Positions 21,064 to 32,339 of a stretch of 64,000 bases of DNA are shown one piece after another (position 1 is the first letter of the stretch; each line of letters opens with the position of its first letter). The position numbers were made by a program, and so were the translations under genes. The notes under the pieces are model-generated. The model ran no database searches. It was not told the DNA's origin and saw only the letters and a program-made list of their open reading frames with translations. This DNA comes from Gonapodya prolifera JEL478 (Eukaryota; Monoblepharomycota; Monoblepharidomycetes; Monoblepharidales; Gonapodyaceae), in NCBI GenBank assembly GCA_001574975.1, contig KQ965739.1, positions 632,966 through 696,965 on the forward strand. Direction: 5' to 3'.

Positions 21064-24000
21064 ATGATTGTCTGCGGACTGTACATCGTTTCGGACGCTG
21101 CCGAGCAACCAATCCCCCTCAAGAAGGTTCACGCAGACGTCAACATCATCGACTGTCTGGCCTCCGTCACACTCTCACAAACATACGTCAACGAGGGATC
21201 GCTCCCCGTCGAGGCCATCTACAAGTTCCCGGTCTATGAGAGTGCCGCAGTGTACGCTTTCGAGGCCGACATCGACGGAACGGTCGTTCGAGGAGTATGT
21301 CGAGAACGGGAGGAAGCGGCCAAGGAGTACAATGCGGCGATCGCGGCAGGAAACCGGGCGTTCTTGCTGGAAGAGCAAAAGGCCGACAGTGAGTTCCGTT
21401 GTCCATGTAATTGCGCCGTTTCAATGTTTGTTTGTTAACGCTATCCTCTTGCTCTTACCAGTCTTCCAGATTTCGGTCGGAAACATCCCTCCGTCAAAGC
21501 CCGTCATCATCCGCATCTCGTACGTCCACGAATGCAAAACGGACGAGGCCAACGACGAGCTACGCTTTACCATCCCCACCACCATCGCCTCCCAAACCTA
21601 CGGATCGTTCGCCCCGCCCAAGGGAACCAACTTGATGCCCGGCGGCACAACGTACGACTCGACCGTCGACTACAGACTATCTCTCGCTATCGATATCCGC
21701 ATGGCCTCCGGCCCCATCACGGAGGTCTCATCCGCCACCCACCCCATCAAGCTCTCGCTCGACGGAGCCGACCCGAAGCACGCCTCGGCAAAGCTAGCTC
21801 TTGACGCCGTTTACCTTGACAGAGATTTCGTTCTGGTGGTCAAGTCTCCGGGCCTTGACAAGCCTCGCGCCGTCATCGAACGCGACCCCACGTCGGGAAC
21901 AAAATGCTGCATGGTGACCTTTGTCCCAAAGTTCCGCAGCAAGGAGGCACCAACGGAAGTCATCTTTGTTTTGGACCGGTACGTCTTGACCTTGTCTGCT
22001 CCTCGCGCTCGGACGCTTGACTGACATCCCACACCGCTTTCATCTCCGCACCACCAGATCCGGCTCCATGGGAGGGGAAAACATTGCCAACGCCCGCACG
22101 GCGCTCCTCCTCCTGCTCAAATCCCTCCCCGAAACGTGCAAATTCAACATTATTGGCTTCGGTTCCTCATACCAACTCCTGTTCCCATCCGCCGTGCCTT
22201 ACAACGAGAGCAACCTCAACACCGCCGTCCGGCACGCCGAGACCGTGGAGGCCGACCTCGGCGGAACGGATATCTTGGAGCCCCTGGAAGCCGCGGTGCG
22301 ACAGCCGCCGGAGAAGGAGTGGCAGCGGAGCATCATCGTGAGTAGTGGCAGTGGGACTTGATTCTTTAGGCAGCCTCAATCTAAAAGTGTCCCTCTTACT
22401 TGTGTTCCGACAGGTCCTCACGGACGGCGAAGTCTACAACACCGACAGCATCTTCGACCTTGCCTCGCGGACCTCGCGCACGCAAAACACCCGCTTCTTC
22501 ACGCTGGGAGTCGGGGCGGCCGTGTCCCACCTTCTTGTCAACGGCCTCGCGCGCGCCGGCCTCGGGTCAGCAGAGTTCGTCGGCCCCGGTGAGCGCATGG
22601 AGGGGAAGGTCATTAAGCTCATCAAGGCGGGCGTGAGAGGGTTTGTGAGGGACTTCAAGGCGAGTGAATGATTGTGCGACTTGCGTGACGTGATGAGCCC
22701 TAACGTCGTCAAATGCAGGTCACGTGGTTACCCGCGTCCGTCATCGCACAAGTGGAAAGCACCCCTGCTATCCCGCCCTCGGAAAATGCGTCAAGCCAAC
22801 CTCCCGCCCCAGCGGCTTCCACGTCGTTCTTCGATGACGATATGACGGAGGACCCCCTTCCCAAGCGTGAAGTCCCCACAGCCAAGATCCCCCTCGTCCA
22901 GCCCGCGCCATTCCGGGCTCCCCCGCTCTACGCCGGGTCTCGGTACATCTCGTTCGCCATTCTGGACGGCCGCCTCGCCGACCCCACGTCAGTGACCATT
23001 TCTGGCGTAGGCCCCGACGGGCCGATGGAGGTGCAGATCCCGATCGGGGCCGCTGGGGAACAGGGCAAGACGATCCTGCACACGATGGCTGCGCGGAAGC
23101 TCGTGCAGGACATGGAGGAGAGCACGAGCTGGATGCACGTGGAAGGAGCCGACGTGGGCGAGGCGAGGGTCAGGACGGAAGTTGTGCGGTTGGGCAAGGC
23201 GTGTGAGTTTTATGGGCGTTTTTCATCTGCGTGGTTGAGTGACGCGTGGGCTTTCAGATGGCGTCGCTTCCAAGTTCACCTCGTACGTGGCCGTACAAAT
23301 CCTTTCGGGCTTGGAGAAGGCGGTTGGAAAGCCTCAGAGGATTGTTGTTCCGAGCAGAGTGAGTGATCACAACAGAAAAATCGCTCAAAAAATGCTAATG
23401 AGCGCTGCTTTAGCCTGAACCGCAATCACCTATGCTCTCTGGAGGCCTGCCCAGGCCTATGGCGGCGCCCATGGTGATAACGAGATCTGCTTCTCGTCCT
23501 ACCTCCTCGACCTCCCGGGGTAGAGGAGGCGCTTACAGACCAGCAATGCAAATGCAACAATCGGCCAGTTCATTCCGAGGTGTCGCCCTAGGTTCACCTT
23601 ATCCAGTAGCATCTGCCCCGTCGTTCCCGCGATTCGCTCAGGCTGCACCCCCGCCAGCGCCATCCCGTCGAATGGAGTCTGGAAAGTCAGCCAAGGGTGG
23701 AGTTTCTAAGGAGAGAAGAGCTCGGTCTGGGCCGTCTTCATCCCTGGTAGACTCCTTGTCACGACGCTCGTCAGCATCGCATGATGACGAGTCGGAAGAC
23801 GTCGCCATGATGGAGGCCTCTGCTCCATCGCCCATTTCGGCGGGCGCTTCTTCAGAAGAGAAGCTCCTTGCTCTCGTCTCGCTGCAGAAATTCGACGGGT
23901 CGTTTGCGGCGGACATACCGCTGTTTGGACTGTGCCCAAATGTGTCCAGAGATCCACCGGCAGGTCGGACGGCAGAAGAGTGGGCCACAGCGCTCGCAAT

Positions 24001-24145
24001 TGCGATTATGGAAGTGCTTCTTTCTTCCCTGAGAGATGAGTGGGAAATGGTGGCGGACAAGGCGGGGCGTTGGCTTGAAAAAAGAATGGGCGAGGCTGAG
24101 AAGCGGAAGCTGGTTGATGAAGCGAAGCAGAAAGTGACTGTCTAA
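21064..24145 (+). CDS. VIT and von Willebrand factor A domain protein, complete
   Basis: Seven exons (21064-21388, 21462-21978, 22058-22337, 22414-22659, 22719-23202, 23258-23358, 23414-24145) join in phase and give 894 residues. An N-terminal VIT domain (SQTYVNEGSLPVEAIYKFPV) spans about residues 1-130. The vWA domain starts near 275 with DRSGSM (MIDAS), GGTDIL and VLTDGEV. A middle region (PPLYAGSRYISFAILDG) and a Ser/Arg/Pro-rich linker lead to a conserved C-terminal domain (EEKLLALVSLQKFDGSF, then RDEWEMVADKAGRWL). It is a paralogue of the gene at 1-2720. An intron at 21979 splits the MIDAS region, and the paralogue lacks it. The intron after 22659 starts with GC rather than GT. There is no signal peptide, so the product is probably cytosolic. 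Confidence 0.93.
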
Positions 24146-24401
24146 ATTCTAATGTAAATCTAATGCATTTATAATTCTCTCATTTGTGTTGGAGATTACA
24201 TCACGTTCGAAAACTTTTGGGGTGGTCCACAGCAATTTGTGGCACGGCAGTTCTGGTCGTCCCGTACGAGGAGCTCCTTCATTTGTTCTTCAGGGCCAAA
24301 GCCAGACGGATTTTCCAACTGCTTTATCAATCAAGATCCCAGCACCGCGACATTCGCTAGAAATCAAAGCCCCTTCGAATCTCTCTTCCACGAACACCGC
24401 G

Positions 24402-25958
24402 ATGCCATCAGGAGTCCCATCCATCTTCTGCGTGGAGGACTGGCTCATTGCCGGAATGAACGCTTCGGGAGTCCTCCTTTATCCCTTCTTCCGACCCATC
24501 GAAATCGTCACTCGCGGCGTTGCGGACTTTATTGCTCCCAACACCACTAAGCTCATTCTCGATTTTCTCGCTGATAGCCGATCTGGCCACGCGAAGCACT
24601 TGCCTTTGATGAATCTGGTGAGTGGATGTTTCTGGGCACAGCGAGCCCATTGTACACCGTCGCGAAGGGGGGAGGCGGGGGCAGTGGTTGGACTTGGTGA
24701 AGCCGGAGCGAGGACGACTACCTTCTGCTGTCGCGGTGGATTAGGGAAACCAAATGAATTAATCTTGACTACCCACTCACACTGGAGTTGTTTCAATCGT
24801 GTCCTCATGACTTTTGACAAAGTTACCCTACTTTTAGTTTCACGTTATCCTTATTGGAGCCGCTTACCTTGCAATTGTCTTCTCTGGGATGAAATACATG
24901 GAGACAAGGGAAAAGATGAACCCAAAGAAGTTTACGCTCATCCACAATCTGATCATGTCGTCCCTGAGCTTGTACATGTGCGTTGGTACAATTTGGCAAA
25001 CGTACCACGATGGGTACGGCTTCCTCATGAACCCCCCGGACGAAACAAAGACCGGTTGGCCAGTTAGTGTGATTGTGAATATCGCGATGGTCTCGTCTTT
25101 TATAAACTGGTTGCCTACAGATGGCGAAGATGGTCTGGCTCTTTTCCATGTCGAAAATCCCCGAATTCATCGACACCTTCCTCATGGTGGTGAAGAAGAA
25201 CTTTCGGCAAATCAGCTTCCTCCACCTCTACCACCACACCAGCAGTACGTTTCGAGTTGAAACGAGTGATATTCACCATCGTGTCTCAGCGGAAACAATC
25301 AACCCCCTTACGTAGTTTTCTTGATTTGCTGGCTCTTCTGCTTCGTCGCTCCGGGAGGCGAGGCCTACCTTAGCGTGATTCTCAACTCTGGAGTGCACGT
25401 TATCATGGTGAGAGCTTTTCGCTCGTCTTTGACCCAAATTGCACACACTAAACACGAACTCTCTCGAAAAGTATGGATACTACTTCTTATCTGCCATGGG
25501 TGTCGGATGGGTTTCATTTGTTAAGAAGGTGAGTTGCTCTCCAAAACGTTGGGTGGTGTAATGCCTTAGGTGTGCCTGTTTCCAGTACATCACCATGATG
25601 CAAATCACTCAGTTCTGCATTATGATGGTCCAGCACACGGTGGGTCGAAAAATGCCAAGTTCCTGGTAAATCGCCAAGGACCGCTCACCTTCGGCCTGCC
25701 CTTGCAGCTGGACATTGTCATCAACATCTTCACCACACCGAAGGAGTCTTACCCCGTCTCTATTTCGATTCTGATGTGGTTCTACATCAGCTCAATGCTC
25801 GCGCTCTTTGCGAACTTCTAGTAAGTTTAAGATCTCGCTATCTTTCGTTTCTGCCACTCACAGGTGTAATGCTTCTTTCTTACAGCATTCAAGACAGGAA
25901 ACGAGAAGCTGCGCTCAAGAAGGACGGCAAAGCCGGGGATGCGAAGAAGAAGAACTGA
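24402..25958 (+). CDS. ELO-family fatty acid elongase (3-ketoacyl-CoA synthase)
   Basis: Eight exons (24402-24617, 24838-25062, 25121-25244, 25316-25407, 25472-25528, 25586-25639, 25708-25820, 25886-25958) join in phase and give 317 residues, the normal ELO length. Landmarks are KIPEFIDTFLMVVKK, the histidine box HLYHHTS, then SGVHVIMYGYYFLSA across a splice, and QITQFCIMM. Multiple hydrophobic helices indicate an ER membrane enzyme. The C-terminus KKKN fits a dilysine (KKxx) ER-retrieval signal. It condenses malonyl-CoA with an acyl-CoA. Chain-length preference cannot be read, although the YGYYFLSA arrangement is like animal-type ELOVLs that also handle polyunsaturated chains (inference). 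Confidence 0.92.
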
Positions 25959-26411
25959 ACGCGTATTTGTTGTCCCTGATACCCAGTTGGTTGCAAAATT
26001 TAGAACTGTCCTCTATATATATCCGTCTCTTTTCTGTATTTTCGGGTTGATTAGTGAACATCTGCCAACAGAGTCTGATTGTGTGGAGTGCTTCTGTGGT
26101 TGTCTTGAAACTAAAACACCATTGTGATTTGACCTTCTTTCACCCGAGAAACTTATCAGCATGGCGAGCTATCAGGTCAGCATCGTAAAAGAATCGACAT
26201 GAAAAAAGTCTCCTGTCAAAGTCGGTGAAGGGTCGGGCGAACGGATGGAAGCTTGGCCAATGAAACGCCAAGCGCTTTCGGAGCGAGGAGCGGGCAGTAC
26301 CGTAAATCACGGCGACAAAGCTCATTTTCGGAGTCAAAGGAAGCGTTTCGAAGCGAGCTCTGAGTGAAAGAGGGCGTGTTTCAGGATGGAGCACTAGTAC
26401 CTTCGGAACAA
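25959..26411. other. Intergenic stretch upstream of MYCBP, no gene seen
   Basis: This should hold the elongase 3' UTR and the MYCBP promoter. A minus-strand open frame across it is antisense to the MYCBP exons and resembles nothing. Confidence 0.4.
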
Positions 26412-27048
26412 ATGACTGCAACAATGCTATCCGATGAAAGCGCGAACTATCAAGTTGAGAAAGTCGTGAGCTCGCAAGCGTCTCGGTTAGATACGTTTGG
26501 AGCGAACCGGGGCGTCCTTGTCCCCGAAATGAACTGCATCTGACCCAACACCGTTGTGCCGCAGGCTGTGGACCAAAAGAAGGAAGACTTCCGAAAGTAC
26601 CTGGAGAAACACGGTATAGTGGACTCTCTGACAAAAGGTGGGTGTAGCTCTCGACCAGGGTGCGTGCGCTATTACATGATCCAGAAAGCTGATGGGTACA
26701 CGATTCATCAGTCTTGGTTGCGCTCTATGAAGAACCAGAGAAGCCAGATAGTCCTCTAGAGTGCGTCGTATAGACATGGATAGTACCCTCTGCTTCGAAG
26801 ACTAAATTTCCATAAACTAGGTACGTGAAGCAATTCCTGGGTGGCCCTTCCGATATCGACGTCGAGGCTATCAAAGCCGAGAACGACGAACTAAAACGGA
26901 GAGTCAGAGAACTGGAGCTCAAAGTTGAAGAGCTGACTAAGGTATGTGTGCTGTCTACGACGGTACCCAAGGCTGGTGTGGCAAGTAAACGTTTTTTCGT
27001 CGAACACCACAGACGTCAGGGGTTGGCAAACCAGAGGGGACGGCGTAA
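26412..27048 (+). CDS. MYCBP: c-Myc-binding protein (MYCBP/AMY-1) orthologue
   Basis: Five short exons (26412-26465, 26565-26637, 26712-26760, 26821-26941, 27013-27048) join in phase and give 110 residues; animal MYCBP is about 103. The core is DFRKYLEKHGIVDSLTKVLV, then ALYEEPEKP, YVKQFLGGPSDIDVEAIKAE and a coiled-coil end (ELKRRVRELELKVEELTK). Exon 1 (start and the unusual GTGAGC donor) is the least certain part. In animals MYCBP binds AKAP proteins and is found at centrosomes and cilia, and orthologues track with flagellated lineages, so a flagellar role is plausible here. Confidence 0.85.
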
Positions 27049-27828
27049 GGGCATCCAGTGCAGTATGCCATGTATTCAATGTCGCACAATTCGGAGTATT
27101 GTACATAGATCTATGCTTTCTTGGTTGTCGCGCGACATTCACAGGTCTGAGTATCGGCAACCACGTGTAATGAGAAAAAATCTGATTAAAATGAAGCAGA
27201 TGAAGGAACAAGGGAGGGAGGGCGAAAGAAACCTTCGCTCAGATTGAAAACCAAGTGTCTCCACATTCCCAAGCCTGTCTCTGTCCATGGTCAACCACCA
27301 TCCGGGTAGTACTCGACGCTTCGTACGTGATTTGAGGTCCCATACTCGCGGGATGCATCCGGTAGGCAGGTCCAACAGACATCAATTCGAAGGCCGGGAC
27401 GAATCTCGGATCTTGCACGGGTTGTCACATCATAGCAAAGCCAATGCTTTTTCAAGCGACCGACAATCGGGCACCAGACTCACCAGCTGAGAGATTGTGT
27501 CCGTTGGTGTGCCAGTGGGCAAGTGGGATTTGTTGAATTTCTGCCGACATAGTTCTGCCGAAAGCAGTCATCCAACTCGACCATTGTGGAGAATAGAGAA
27601 GAAAATGGCGAAATGACAACGACCTCTTTTTTCTGTTTCTTTAGAGCCATAATCTAACCTAATATGATCGTCAGTCGTCTCTCCAAATCCTCTTGACGTC
27701 CGGTGCATCGAATATTTCAACCCAAGCAGCTTTAATCAATCGTCTGCGGCAGTTTTTGGCAGCAAAAATAAGTATGTATCAATCTGCCTACGAGATTCTG
27801 TACGTGTAGTTTCATTCCCTCTATATCT
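27049..27828. other. Intergenic stretch, no gene seen
   Basis: About 780 bp between the MYCBP stop and the convergent PheC-like gene. No frame shows family resemblance. There is no repeat or RNA gene that I can identify. Confidence 0.5.
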
Positions 27829-28698
27829 TCACACCAAAGGCCAGCCGTAACCCAACCACTTGTCCAGTGTGGTATTCCATCCACCAGACCCAATTTGTGT
27901 TCTGACCCACGTGTCCACAAAGTGCTTCCAGACAAAGTCTCTTGGTACCGCGTACCCGAGCTCCTCAAAATTGAATGGCTCCGAGTTGACGATGCAGAGC
28001 TTTCCCGGGTGGAGTCGCAACTGCAACTCGACTTCAATCTTGTCCGATATCATTGCGTCAGCCGCACCATTCAGCACTGCCTGGTATACAGCGTTGTTGT
28101 TCGCCACAAGGACAATCGTTGCGGCCTGGAGATTCGCCTTGTCGAAAGCCTCGTTCGTGCCACCTGGATTCACTGCAATCTTCACGCCCGTCTGGTTCAG
28201 GCTTTGGAGATTGGTGTACTTCGCGGAGTCTTCGCAACGTATGCAAGCAGTTTTGCCTACACGTTGGATTGCTGTCGAGAAGAGGACTTTTTTGGCGCGA
28301 GTTGTCGTGACGCTCACACCGCCCATTGCGATGTCGAACTTCCCCGCGGTAAGGTCTGAGGTGATGTTCGCCCACGCGGTGCGGACAAAGCGGGGCATCG
28401 CGGAGAGATTGAGAGCTTTGGAAAGAGACAGAGCCTGGTCTATATCGGCCCCAATAAAGGAGCCATTTAGCGTGGTGTTCCCGTCTGCCGGCAATGCGCT
28501 GACATTGGTAACGAGGTATGTGAAGGGTTTGTAGTCTCCCGTCGTGCCCACGATGAGATAATCTCGTGCCACGATGGCATCGAGAAGTGAAGTTAAAGAC
28601 GTGACGTTGATGAGAGATGGCCCGCCAGTCTGGTGTGCGAATCCGAAAGGCAATGATGCCAACAGAGCAAGTGCCCAGAGGCCAGTGATTTTAACCAT
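27829..28698 (-). CDS. Secreted cyclohexadienyl dehydratase-like solute-binding-fold protein (PheC type)
   Basis: A single uninterrupted frame of 289 residues from ATG 28698. Residues 1-21 form a clear signal peptide (MVKITGLWALALLASLPFGFA). The rest follows bacterial periplasmic cyclohexadienyl/arogenate dehydratases of the SBP family 3 fold: VGTTGDYKPFTY, then FIGADIDQALSLSKAL, AGKFDIAMGGVSVT, TRAKKVLFS, GVKIAVNPGGTNEAF, ADAMISDKIEVELQLRLHPG and a C-terminal GYAVPRD. The bacterial enzyme turns prephenate or arogenate into phenylpyruvate or phenylalanine. At least seven N-x-S/T sites suit a secreted glycoprotein. The absence of introns among intron-rich neighbours suggests transfer from bacteria or retroposition. 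Activity is inferred only. An upstream in-frame ATG at 28851 exists but would bury the signal peptide. Confidence 0.85.
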   Translation of the reverse strand: MVKITGLWALALLASLPFGFAHQTGGPSLINVTSLTSLLDAIVARDYLIVGTTGDYKPFTYLVTNVSALPADGNTTLNGSFIGADIDQALSLSKALNLSAMPRFVRTAWANITSDLTAGKFDIAMGGVSVTTTRAKKVLFSTAIQRVGKTACIRCEDSAKYTNLQSLNQTGVKIAVNPGGTNEAFDKANLQAATIVLVANNNAVYQAVLNGAADAMISDKIEVELQLRLHPGKLCIVNSEPFNFEELGYAVPRDFVWKHFVDTWVRTQIGSGGWNTTLDKWLGYGWPLV

Positions 28699-28922
28699 CT
28701 TGCTACGCTGGAGGAGAATTTGTCGGCGGTGAGAGAGGTGGGGAATTAGGGTTCTGCGACCCTGAGGGGCCAAATCGGGCCGTGTCGTCATTTGCCCCGC
28801 ACACGAAGGGTACACGCTCGTCACACTCTCTCCGCTTCCACCCCGGCTCATCCATCTGTCAGTTTACCAAAGCGTAGTTCAAAAATTATCAATAAATACA
28901 CCCGGCATCACTCTGTACCTCA

Positions 28923-30669
28923 TCAAATCTCCCCCAATGCCTCCCCAACTCCACCCGCTCCACCTCTCTCGCCCGCCTCCGCCTTCATGCCCACCTCCCA
29001 GTTCATCCCGCTGGTCCTGCCCACAAAGTCCTTCCTTCCCCCAAACAAAGGATGTCGGGCCAAGTTACCCCAGTACTCGTACGAAAGGGTCCCTTGCGGC
29101 GGGTCGGCGCGGGGAACTGATGGGGCGGGAAGGACCGAGGGGGGAGGGACGACGAGGTACGAATAGGGAACCACACGGGCGCGCTTGTGGGGCGACGAGG
29201 AGGACGTCAGAGAGGTGCGTAGGGTTGAGAATAGCGTGGATGGTGGGGTGCTCGAACGAGGCGCGGGTGATGATGGCCGCGAAGACGCCGCCGAGGGGCG
29301 GAAACTGGCAAGCTGAGATGGTGTCCCCGGACGGGACGGGAAAGGAGATGGAGTGTTTGATCGCGGTTTGGTGGGTTGGTTTGGGGTCGGCAGCGGGACA
29401 GAATTTCAAGTTGTAGGTGCAATACAGCCCGGTGATATGGAGGTTGGTAAATATCTTCTTCGGTTTTGTTTTTACCCACGGTACTCACCTCCCATGTCAT
29501 CCCTTCTTCCCGTTTCGTGTCTGCCTCCGTCTGAGGAGGTGGTTGGCCAAGACGATACACATCCGAGTCCACCATCGACATGAGCTCCTTGTTCTCTTCT
29601 TTTGTCGGACCCTCCATTTTCTCGCCAGCAATGGCGGAAACGTCCGCATCGCCCTCAGCAGCCAGGGTATCACGCTTGGGAATGAGGTCCACAAGAGTCT
29701 CGGTAAGGTTCTGGGGAGAGACAGAATGTATCCGAACTCGTAGAAAAGGGAGAGGCGGGAGCGGGCCAAAAGGCTCGGTGGGTTCGCTGCCCTCGACGAC
29801 AACCAACTCGACCGCGAGTTGGTCCAGCATCACTGCCTGTACATCAGAAAGCGGGAGTGTGCGCGTAGCGAGGGTTGCCAAATGAAGGGCAGCAGCGAGG
29901 TCGTGTGGAGCAGGAAGGGGATATAGATGTGTGGGAACCATTATGAGAAACAGGCATTGCTGGGGTGCAGTCGGCCCGGTAACGGGTGAAGCGAAGACGC
30001 TGAGCGAGGCCTCCAGGGAGCGTACTATTGGATGAGGTGAGTCAGCGCCGATTTGTGAAAGCGGAGGAGGGGAGGACAGCGCGTTGGTGGCGGATTGGAG
30101 TGAAGAAGAGAGCTTTGAGTATGGAGGGTTAGGTGTCGTAGTGATCGGCGAACCCAAGTATGAGCATCAAACAATTCTACGTGACCCATGGCGCGTCTGC
30201 TAAACCATGGAGCTTCCACCGTCGACCACGAATTGGCGAAACGACACCATGTCCACTCGACCCCTCAGCTTCTGCAATCCAATCTTCAAAAAACGGAGCC
30301 AATTCCTAGTAGATCCCCCAGTAACGCCTCTACTTTCCCGAAACTCACTGCCTCTGCGCTCTGGTGCGCTGCATCCCAGGAAGCCAACACATATGGCTGC
30401 GATCCTGGCCCGGCTACGTGTACAGCGAGCTTTGGCCCACGGCAGTATCAATGTAGGAATACACGTCAGCAATGCAGTCGTTGCATGTCAAGGCAAGCTA
30501 TCACCTGGCCGGCGTTGGGGGATGAGAACCAGGTCTGCGCGAAATCGGCAAGGGACGTATTAATCAGAGATCGGGTGCCATCGGAATCGAGCGATCCAGG
30601 TGCCGAGGTGGCAGCAGGCCGCGAGAAGATGGCGTCTATGAGGACAAGAGTTCGCTGAACATTCAACAT
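28923..30669 (-). CDS. Hypothetical protein, exon structure only partly resolved
   Basis: The supported part is a 223-codon frame (30157-29489) spliced in phase to 29312-28923 (130 codons with stop). The first contains FLIMVPTHLYPLPAPHDLAA, LPLSDVQAVMLDQLAVELVV and GPLPPLPFLRVRIHSVS. The second is Ser/Pro-rich, with a basic HKRARVVPYSYL motif and a conserved-looking YEYWGNLARHPLFGGRKDF end. Upstream, ATG 30669 opens VQRTLVLIDAIFSRP to 30505, then a likely exon (AVHVAGPGSQPYVLASWDA) after an acceptor near 30420. The link from there to 30157 is unclear. The LVLID strand and the alternating pattern hint at a vWA-like fold at the N-terminus. I do not recognise the family. Confidence 0.45.
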
Positions 30670-31259
30670 TCTACTGCGGTCATATGCTTTGATTTGTTGA
30701 GAGAGCACTGTTCATACTTTCTCTCCAGGGGCCAATACGAATTTTATTTCTTAGTTTTCTTTTCGGCGTAATTCATAGACGTATTGAAACTCGGAAACGG
30801 TGCTCAAGTGAATGAGTCACGATATGGACGGGCTGAGGCGTTTTTCTCTCCCTTGGAGGGTTTCAACTTGTCCTCCCCACCGGGCTCGGACCACCACATC
30901 GAGCCGATTTTCGTGGATTGATCACCAAACTACCAATGTCGGGGTCCGGAATGGATCTGTGGACCGCGAGTCGGGCCTTGGGACGGGCAGTTCGAGGTGT
31001 GAGGGGTGGAAGTGTAGCGGAATCGCGGACCCGACGATGTGGGGTCGGGGGAAGGACGATGGTGAGTGTTGGTCCGTTGTGATGTGGGATGAGGATGGTT
31101 GTCAAAGCTTACTGATTCAATTTCGCTCCTCGGGGTGTTGCTGTCTCTTCAATATCTGGTTGACACGATTCACCAGGCAACACACACTCTGAGGCCCCAA
31201 CGAAGCAGTGAGGTGGATCGCGCTCAGAGTGGTTACCCTGATCGGGTGTGTGCTGGGCA
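30670..31259. other. Divergent intergenic stretch, no gene seen
   Basis: Lies between the start of the minus-strand hypothetical gene and the COA8 gene. It should hold both promoters. Open frames here show no family resemblance. Confidence 0.4.
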
Positions 31260-32339
31260 ATGGGCCGCCAGAGCGTCGCTCCACGCAAAAGGTACCATCA
31301 TTCCTGACAAGTGTTCTTCTCCAGACACCACTCACGCTCCTCTCTATCAGCCGAACCTCCATCTCCCTCCTTCCCTCCTGCACCACCCATTCCGTCTCCC
31401 TCGTCCGACCCCCAGAACCCCACGCACCACTTCTCCACGCTTCCCCTCGTTCACCCACCCCACCCTCTGCTCTACCCCGCGCGTCACCCATCACAAACGT
31501 TGTGCTCCTCTCCTCACCCTATTTCCCATATGCGGCTCCTCCTCCTTCCGGTGCCACCCCGCGAGACACCGGCGGAGAGGGCGTACCGAATGAAGAGGGA
31601 GGACGTCACCCGGTGGTCCCACGAATGGTGGGAGGCGAGTAATATGGAGTTTGAGAGCGAGAAGGAGGCGTACGTCAAGGAGGGTGAGTGTCTCGTGACG
31701 GTCTTTGTGGGCGTGGAAGGGGTTTGGAGGGTACGGAATTGTTGGTGCCGGAGAACGTCACGTGGATGCCATTAACGGTGCGCGGCAATGATACCAAACC
31801 GGAGTGTGTACTGAGAATCTGCACAAAGGAAACGAAATTGGCCGAAATCAAAGTGCTTTGGAATGGTCTGACGGGAACATTCCTTCGAAGTTCAACGTTG
31901 GTAGGAGGAAAGAAGAGTCGACTGATGCCAGGAGCAACAAGAACAAGAAGTTTGTGCGATGGAAGCGCGGCGGAACCTTCGCGTGTGGTCCACGGGTGTT
32001 TATGCGTTCGTTCTGAAAACTCTCATGGAAACCACTCTAACTCCATTCACAACCCCCGCAAATCCGCTTCACCCCACGTACCTCAACCCAGTCCTACTCC
32101 CATCCTCTCTACCCGCTACCCCCACGCACCTGGCTCCTTTCTACCGACGACATCTTCAGCGTACCCACGCCCGTCACCTTGCATATACCCGAACCCTGTG
32201 GCTCGCCAACGCCACCCTGGTTCCCCTCGGACTCCGTGCTGGAATCGCACGATTCGGGAGGACAGTGAAGGAGGCTTTGGGTGGCGCCGGGACTGTCGTG
32301 GGAGCAGTGGAGGGCGAACGGGTAGTGGTGGGAAAGTAA
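31260..32339 (+). CDS. COA8: Cytochrome c oxidase assembly factor 8 (COA8/APOPT1-like)
   Basis: The firm core is exon 31325-31683 joined in phase to 32092-32339. It contains the family signature HPISHMRLLLLPVPPRETPA, then WSHEWWEASNMEFESEKEAY (the FWxxxNxxFxxEK pattern). The C-terminal part has LAPFYRRHLQRTHARHLAYT and LWLANATLVPLGLRA. The N-terminus is Pro/Ser-rich. ATG 31260 (MGRQSVAPRK, basic, suited to a mitochondrial presequence) connects in phase only by a 33-nt intron, so the start is doubtful. The 408-nt intron before 32092 is long for this genome and could hide another exon. COA8 supports complex IV biogenesis in the mitochondrial matrix. Confidence 0.7.

Noticed and set aside
26140-26634. 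Minus-strand ORF of 164 codons antisense to MYCBP
   Set aside because: It covers the MYCBP first exons on the opposite strand; MYCBP similarity is decisive and this frame matches nothing.
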